DNA of 25,069 nucleotides, from the NCBI GenBank assembly GCA_009693885.1, contig SHWK01000002.1, forward strand, positions 1 through 25,069, given 5' to 3'. The notes beneath the pieces were generated by a model that did not search any database, was not told where the DNA came from, and was given only the letters and a program-made list of their open reading frames with translations. Below, one piece after another: positions 21,286 to 25,069 of the stretch; position 1 is the stretch's first letter; every line of letters begins with the position of its first letter. This DNA comes from Rickettsiales bacterium. GTDB lineage: Bacteria > Pseudomonadota > Alphaproteobacteria > Rickettsiales > UBA1997. A program made the translations under genes and the position numbers.

Positions 21286-22029
21286 CTATTTTTCTAATAC
21301 AAAGCTAACTGGCACTTGTACCCAAGAAGCAACAACTGATCCACCTTGTTTTGCTGGAGAGAATTTCCATTTTTTAACCGTTTCAAGCGCCGCAGAATCA
21401 AGCCTGTCAAATCCAGAGCTTTTTTTTACCACCACATTTTGTGCTTGACCATTATTATCAACAAAAACATTAAGTGTAACGGTGCCTTGTTCTTCAAGGC
21501 GTCGCGATAGAGAAGGATAGATTGGTGTTGGATTATTAAGATAGGCGGCATCAAATAAAGCTGGAGTAGTCGGTGCTATAACTGCAGTTTGCGCAGCAGA
21601 ATTATAGCTTTGCGCAGCTTTAGATTTTTTTCCTTCAATCGCACTCTCAGCAGAATCTGGGGCAGCGGCCTTAGTTAAATTTTTATTTTCTTCAATTTTG
21701 GTTGATAATTTGACATCAGATTTGCTAGCGGTAGAGGCGGCGGTTGATACTACATTTGATGAGGTAGCTGAAGCATCCATCATCGTAACAGTAAAAGAAA
21801 TAATTGGCTGGGCAGAAGAATTATTGTTAAAGCTGTAAAAAAATCCAAATATTGCAGTTAAGTGCAGCATTATCACCAAAGAAAAAGCGATAAAATTTTC
21901 TGAATGGGTTTTTTCTTTCAACCATTCGATTATTTCAAAATGATACTCAAGGCGCGATTGATTTGTAGTCGAGATATTAGAAAATGTATTTGGAAAACTG
22001 ATTCTACTCATTATATATGTTTTACCCAT
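21286..22029 (-). CDS. tonB: TonB energy transducer
   Basis: Links the ExbB-ExbD motor to outer membrane receptors that import siderophores or similar ligands. In 247 residues there is a cytosolic N-terminus, one membrane helix (about 47-67) with the Ser50/His56 pair typical of TonB, a periplasmic linker and a C-terminal TonB domain (about 172-245: YPSLSRRLEEQGTVTLNVFV and KKSSGFDRLDSAALETVKKW). The linker is Ser/Ala/Lys-rich rather than Pro/Glu/Lys-rich, which is unusual. An ATG 18 bases in (22011) is an alternative start. Two Fur boxes and a sigma70 promoter lie just upstream, so expression is expected to fall when iron is plentiful. Confidence 0.93.
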   Translation of the reverse strand: MGKTYIMSRISFPNTFSNISTTNQSRLEYHFEIIEWLKEKTHSENFIAFSLVIMLHLTAIFGFFYSFNNNSSAQPIISFTVTMMDASATSSNVVSTAASTASKSDVKLSTKIEENKNLTKAAAPDSAESAIEGKKSKAAQSYNSAAQTAVIAPTTPALFDAAYLNNPTPIYPSLSRRLEEQGTVTLNVFVDNNGQAQNVVVKKSSGFDRLDSAALETVKKWKFSPAKQGGSVVASWVQVPVSFVLEK

Positions 22030-22033
22030 TATT

Positions 22034-22052
22034 AATAATGATTATCATTATC
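22034..22052 (-). promoter_or_regulatory. Fur box 1 in the tonB leader
   Basis: AATAATGATTATCATTATC matches the 19-base Fur consensus at 17 positions. It lies downstream of the likely transcription start and just before the tonB start codon. Confidence 0.75.
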
Positions 22053-22074
22053 ACTACTTATGTATTATGCGGGT

Positions 22075-22093
22075 GATTATGATAATCATTATC
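22075..22093 (-). promoter_or_regulatory. Fur box 2 over the tonB promoter
   Basis: GATTATGATAATCATTATC differs from the 19-base Fur consensus at one position. It overlaps the -10 hexamer and most of the spacer, so bound Fur would block RNA polymerase. Confidence 0.85.
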
Positions 22094-22104
22094 AATTCTG
22101 TCAA
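22076..22104 (-). promoter_or_regulatory. Sigma70-type promoter of tonB-exbB-exbD
   Basis: On the minus strand, a perfect TTGACA -35 (22104-22099) is followed by a 17-base spacer and a CATAAT -10 (22081-22076). The expected start site is near 22069, giving a leader of about 40 bases. Confidence 0.8.
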
Positions 22105-22187
22105 GAAGTTTTCAAGATTTGTTAATTTATGGCTTGGGCGCCACTATTTATTAGCTAAAAATGTCTAGATACGTGAAAAAAATTGCC

Positions 22188-23600
22188 TTATTTTTTCAAA
22201 AATTGCGCCAAATCACGAATATGCGAAACCATTTTAAAATTTAACTCAGGCAATGATTTTTTTAATGCCGCAAAATTTTTATTTTTCTCATTCGCTTTTG
22301 GAATGATACAGTTTTTGAAACCGAGGCGCATTGCTTCTTTCAAACGACCTTCAAGGTTATTAATCATGCGAATTTCTCCCGTCAAACCAATTTCACCAAT
22401 GGCAATTGTTGATGACGGAATTGCGATATCGCGAGCTGCAGAGATTAGAGCGCAGGCAATTGCAAGATCTGCCGCGGTTTCGTTAATTTCGATTCCACCA
22501 ACAATATTTAGATAAACTTCTTTATCGAATAAATTAAGCCCAAAGCGACTGCTTAAAACTGCAATAATCATTGCAAGGCGATTAATATCCCAGCCAACAA
22601 CAGCGCGGCGCGGCGTTGGCATATAAGATGGCGAAATCAAAGCTTGCACCTCAACCAAAATTGGACGAGTGCCTTCTACGCCAGCAAAAACAGCGGTGCC
22701 GCTAGTATCGCGATCATAAGAAGCAAGAAACAATTCGCTGGGATTATTTACTTCAGAAAGCCCAACATCATCCATTTCAAATACACCAATTTCACCAGCT
22801 GGACCAAAGCGGTTCTTGATTGCGCGCAATATTCTAAAATGCGAATCTTTCTCCCCTTCAAAATATAAAACAGTATCCACCATATGCTCTAAGACCTTGG
22901 GGCCAGCGATTTGGCCATCTTTTGTAACATGGCTAACAATTAACAAAGTGATGTTATTTTTTTTGGCAAAAATAGTTAATTCACCAGCAGCGGCGCGCAC
23001 TTGGGATACTGTTCCAGGGGCAGAAGATAAATCTTCCAAAAACATTGTTTGAATAGAATCAATAATGATAACAGTTGGAATATTATTTTTATTTTCGATC
23101 GAACCAATAATATCAGCAACATTTGTCGTAGCAGCTAATTCTATTGTGCATTGTGTAGTGCCTAAACGCTTGGCCCGAAGTCTTACTTGCTCAACCGATT
23201 CTTCGCCAGAAATATAAATCATGCGATTATTTTTTTGCGCTAAAGCATGGGCAGTTTGCAATAATAATGTTGATTTACCAATTCCGGGATCGCCACCAAT
23301 TAATACTACAGAGCCTTGAACCAAGCCGCCCCCCAGCACACGATCAAGTTCTCCGATGCCAGTTTTTATGCGCGGAAAATCTTTTGCTTCGCCATCAAGT
23401 GCGATTAATTCCAGTTTATGTCCTCCAGATTTATCGCCAGATTTTCCTTGCGGCACGATCCTTGTAAAATGCGTGGCGCCACCTTCTTCAAATTCTTCTA
23501 TTAAACTATTCCATTCGCCACATTCAGAACATTTACCCGACCATTTAAAATGCACGGCGCCGCAGGATTGGCAGGAATAAGCAGTTTTTTTCTTGGTCAT
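22188..23600 (-). CDS. radA: DNA repair protein RadA
   Basis: A hexameric branch-migration helicase that processes recombination intermediates. In 470 residues the N-terminal zinc finger has Cys10, Cys13, Cys24 and Cys27 (YSCQSCGAVHFKWSGKCSEC). Walker A GGDPGIGKST is at 102-111, Walker B VIIIDS at about 177-182, and the RadA-specific KNRFG at 262-266. The C-terminal Lon-like domain includes EVYLNIVGGIEINETAADLA and AIGEIGLTGEIR. Length and motif order are normal, so it is judged intact. It lies upstream of the Fur-regulated tonB promoter on the same strand and diverges from the repeat protein across 183 bases. A possible promoter is TTGTAA/CATAAT at 23642-23669. Confidence 0.97.
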   Translation of the reverse strand: MTKKKTAYSCQSCGAVHFKWSGKCSECGEWNSLIEEFEEGGATHFTRIVPQGKSGDKSGGHKLELIALDGEAKDFPRIKTGIGELDRVLGGGLVQGSVVLIGGDPGIGKSTLLLQTAHALAQKNNRMIYISGEESVEQVRLRAKRLGTTQCTIELAATTNVADIIGSIENKNNIPTVIIIDSIQTMFLEDLSSAPGTVSQVRAAAGELTIFAKKNNITLLIVSHVTKDGQIAGPKVLEHMVDTVLYFEGEKDSHFRILRAIKNRFGPAGEIGVFEMDDVGLSEVNNPSELFLASYDRDTSGTAVFAGVEGTRPILVEVQALISPSYMPTPRRAVVGWDINRLAMIIAVLSSRFGLNLFDKEVYLNIVGGIEINETAADLAIACALISAARDIAIPSSTIAIGEIGLTGEIRMINNLEGRLKEAMRLGFKNCIIPKANEKNKNFAALKKSLPELNFKMVSHIRDLAQFLKK

Positions 23601-23641
23601 ATTTTGGTGTGTGTTTTTAGTTAAAAATAATTATAGAAATG

Positions 23642-23669
23642 ATTATGAGTTTTTAATTCTTTTTTACAA
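23642..23669 (-). promoter_or_regulatory. Candidate promoter for radA
   Basis: On the minus strand TTGTAA (23669-23664) and CATAAT (23647-23642) are separated by 16 bases, about 40 bases upstream of the radA ATG. The region is AT-rich, so this is only a fair match. Confidence 0.3.
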
Positions 23670-23783
23670 TAAACCAATTCTTTATTAAGTATTTTAGGGC
23701 CAAGGAATTGCATAAAACACTTGAGTTAAAGAAATTTATCATTAGAAGTTTTTAAAAATGTTAATCTCTTAATTATTAAAAAA

Positions 23784-25069
23784 ATGTCAAAAGCATTATT
23801 ACGAAAGTCACTCTATCTTCCAAAATTAGAATTTAATCAATCAAGTTGGGAAGCGTTGTCAGATTTTGAAAGGCGGTTTTTGTTATCCCAGGCTGTCGAT
23901 AATCAAGAAAAAAAATTTATAGAAGGCTTTTTTGCCTATGATAAATCTAGGCCAGCCGCAGATATTGATCGTCAAACTTTTCTAGATGTATTGGCAAGAG
24001 CTACGCAAGAAAACAGATTAATGTTGGTTGATATAATTTTTTCGGCTAATCCTGAAGAATTTCACATAGCATTAGCAAATCATTTATGGCACACTGTTTT
24101 TAACGAAGAATCACGCAAAATGATTTGGCTTTATTTATCTGCCGAAAAGAAAGGCATGAAAAAAGCGGCAAATATTTTAGATATATTATACGCTGGAGAA
24201 GCTATCAACCGCGATCACCCGCTAACATGGCCAAATAAAGATAATTATGTTTTGCAAAATACCGATAGGCAAAAATATCCGCAAATATTAGATTATGCTT
24301 TATATTCTAAAGATGCCGCGCTTTTAAATAATATTCTATCCTTATATGAAGTGGGGTTGGATAGAGAATATGCGCAATCAGAATCAAGGCCCAATCCTAA
24401 TGGAGTGATGTTTGAAGGTAGTGATCATCCAAATGCAATTTTAGCTTTTACTATTTTGGCCGATGCCAAGGCTCAACAATTGCAAGGCATCGCTCAGATA
24501 AAGCGCTTGTGGCGCCAAATTGATCCAGGGTCACAAAAAATATTGTGGTTTCAATCGCTGAAGCGAGTTGGTGATGTGCCGGAGGATGAAGATGCTTGCA
24601 ACGCAAGAGTAAATCGTATGCATAATATTTTAATAGCCTGTCAAAATGATACTGTTGATGAAAATCATCCGCTCACTTGGATTGAGGATGGTGATAAAGC
24701 CTTGCCACATTTTGCAATAATGCAAAATCTTTTGCGCGATAAATTACCAAATCATGATGTAATGCAAAAATCATGGAAAAAACTTGGCGCCGATGTTCAA
24801 AAAATGATTTGGTTTAAAGTGGTAACGAGAGGTGAGGTTGGTGCTGTAGGAAATATTATAAATCTTTATCGTGATCAACCGATAGATGAAAATCATCCTC
24901 TGGAATGGCGAGATGAGAAGGATCGCAACGCACTTTATGCTATTCTATTTAGTAAGAATATCAATAACCAAGTTGTAAAAAAATTATTAGAAACAGGGTC
25001 TTTTCCCTCTCAATTTGTAAGGGATGAAAATGCTATTATTTATGATGGAATTGATGATGAGTCAAGGCG
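23784..25069 (+). CDS. Unrecognised repeat-containing protein, cut by the window edge
   Basis: An open frame of at least 428 codons begins MSKALLRKSLYLPKLEFNQS and runs off the right end. I do not recognise a named family. A module of the form W...(R/Q)K(M/I)xW, then an (I/V)(D/N)(E/R)(N/D)HPLxW motif about 30-40 residues later, occurs three times: W102-RKMIWL-HPLTW (145-149), W243-QKILWF-HPLTW (295-299) and W331-QKMIWF-HPLEW (371-375). A weaker copy starts at W22. After each HPLxW comes a helix pair (such as ILDYALYSKDAALLNNILSL) reminiscent of degenerate ankyrin-like helical repeats. No signal peptide or membrane segment is visible. Codon use matches the neighbours. It could be a protein-binding scaffold or a host-directed effector, which is speculation. 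Confidence 0.8.
   Translation, partial: MSKALLRKSLYLPKLEFNQSSWEALSDFERRFLLSQAVDNQEKKFIEGFFAYDKSRPAADIDRQTFLDVLARATQENRLMLVDIIFSANPEEFHIALANHLWHTVFNEESRKMIWLYLSAEKKGMKKAANILDILYAGEAINRDHPLTWPNKDNYVLQNTDRQKYPQILDYALYSKDAALLNNILSLYEVGLDREYAQSESRPNPNGVMFEGSDHPNAILAFTILADAKAQQLQGIAQIKRLWRQIDPGSQKILWFQSLKRVGDVPEDEDACNARVNRMHNILIACQNDTVDENHPLTWIEDGDKALPHFAIMQNLLRDKLPNHDVMQKSWKKLGADVQKMIWFKVVTRGEVGAVGNIINLYRDQPIDENHPLEWRDEKDRNALYAILFSKNINNQVVKKLLETGSFPSQFVRDENAIIYDGIDDESR

Noticed and set aside
1..25069. CRISPR arrays, transposases, integrases or phage genes
   Set aside because: No regular short-repeat/spacer array and no such coding sequences were found; the region is chromosomal core.

Overview
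The window is AT-rich, densely packed chromosomal DNA. Its genes resemble alphaproteobacterial housekeeping genes (UbiE, QueA, MlaF-type ATPase, RNase E with an S1 insertion, RecO, TolQ/ExbB-type proteins, OmpH/Skp). The AT bias, very short intergenic spaces, scarcity of Shine-Dalgarno sequences and a repeat-containing orphan protein at the right edge fit a reduced or host-associated lineage (Rickettsiales- or Holosporales-like). This placement is inference: there is no rRNA here, and pgk, anmK and folE point to more metabolism than a minimal Rickettsia has.

Layout. 1-3.0 kb: a small membrane protein (possibly Mnh/Mrp antiporter related), ubiE and queA interlocked head to head, and a WaaE/KdtX-like glycosyltransferase. 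3.0-4.7 kb: a DsbA-like thioredoxin and an MlaF-like ABC ATPase, ended by a bidirectional terminator. 4.7-7.4 kb: rne with a long structured leader. 7.4-10.8 kb: cutA diverging from a ugpQ-radC-miaA run, then recO. 10.8-14.4 kb (minus strand): folE-maf-terC-DUF3833 lipoprotein-zntB/corA. 14.4-14.75 kb: an intergenic block with stacked palindromes. 14.75-17.3 kb: skp, tRNA-Ile, an isolated AlaRS catalytic domain, and anmK. 17.2-18.2 kb: an alpha/beta hydrolase and a small conserved protein on the minus strand. 18.3-19.6 kb: pgk. 19.6-22.1 kb: a Fur-box-controlled tonB-exbB-exbD operon, then a cupredoxin gene and tRNA-Arg. 22.2-23.6 kb: radA. 23.8 kb to the edge: an unrecognised protein with W/HPLxW repeats.

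How the genes fit together. Most are unlinked housekeeping functions: tRNA modification (QueA, MiaA), DNA repair (RadA, RecO, RadC), RNA decay (RNase E), envelope maintenance (Skp, MlaF, DsbA, glycosyltransferase) and cell-wall recycling (AnmK). The clearest regulated unit is tonB-exbB-exbD, whose sigma70-like promoter carries two near-consensus Fur boxes.

The points most worth a second look are: the stand-alone AlaRS catalytic core that overlaps anmK, the repeat protein at the right edge, a hairpin that sequesters the rne ribosome binding site, the CATG overlap of the ubiE and queA start codons, and the GC-rich palindrome cluster upstream of folE.
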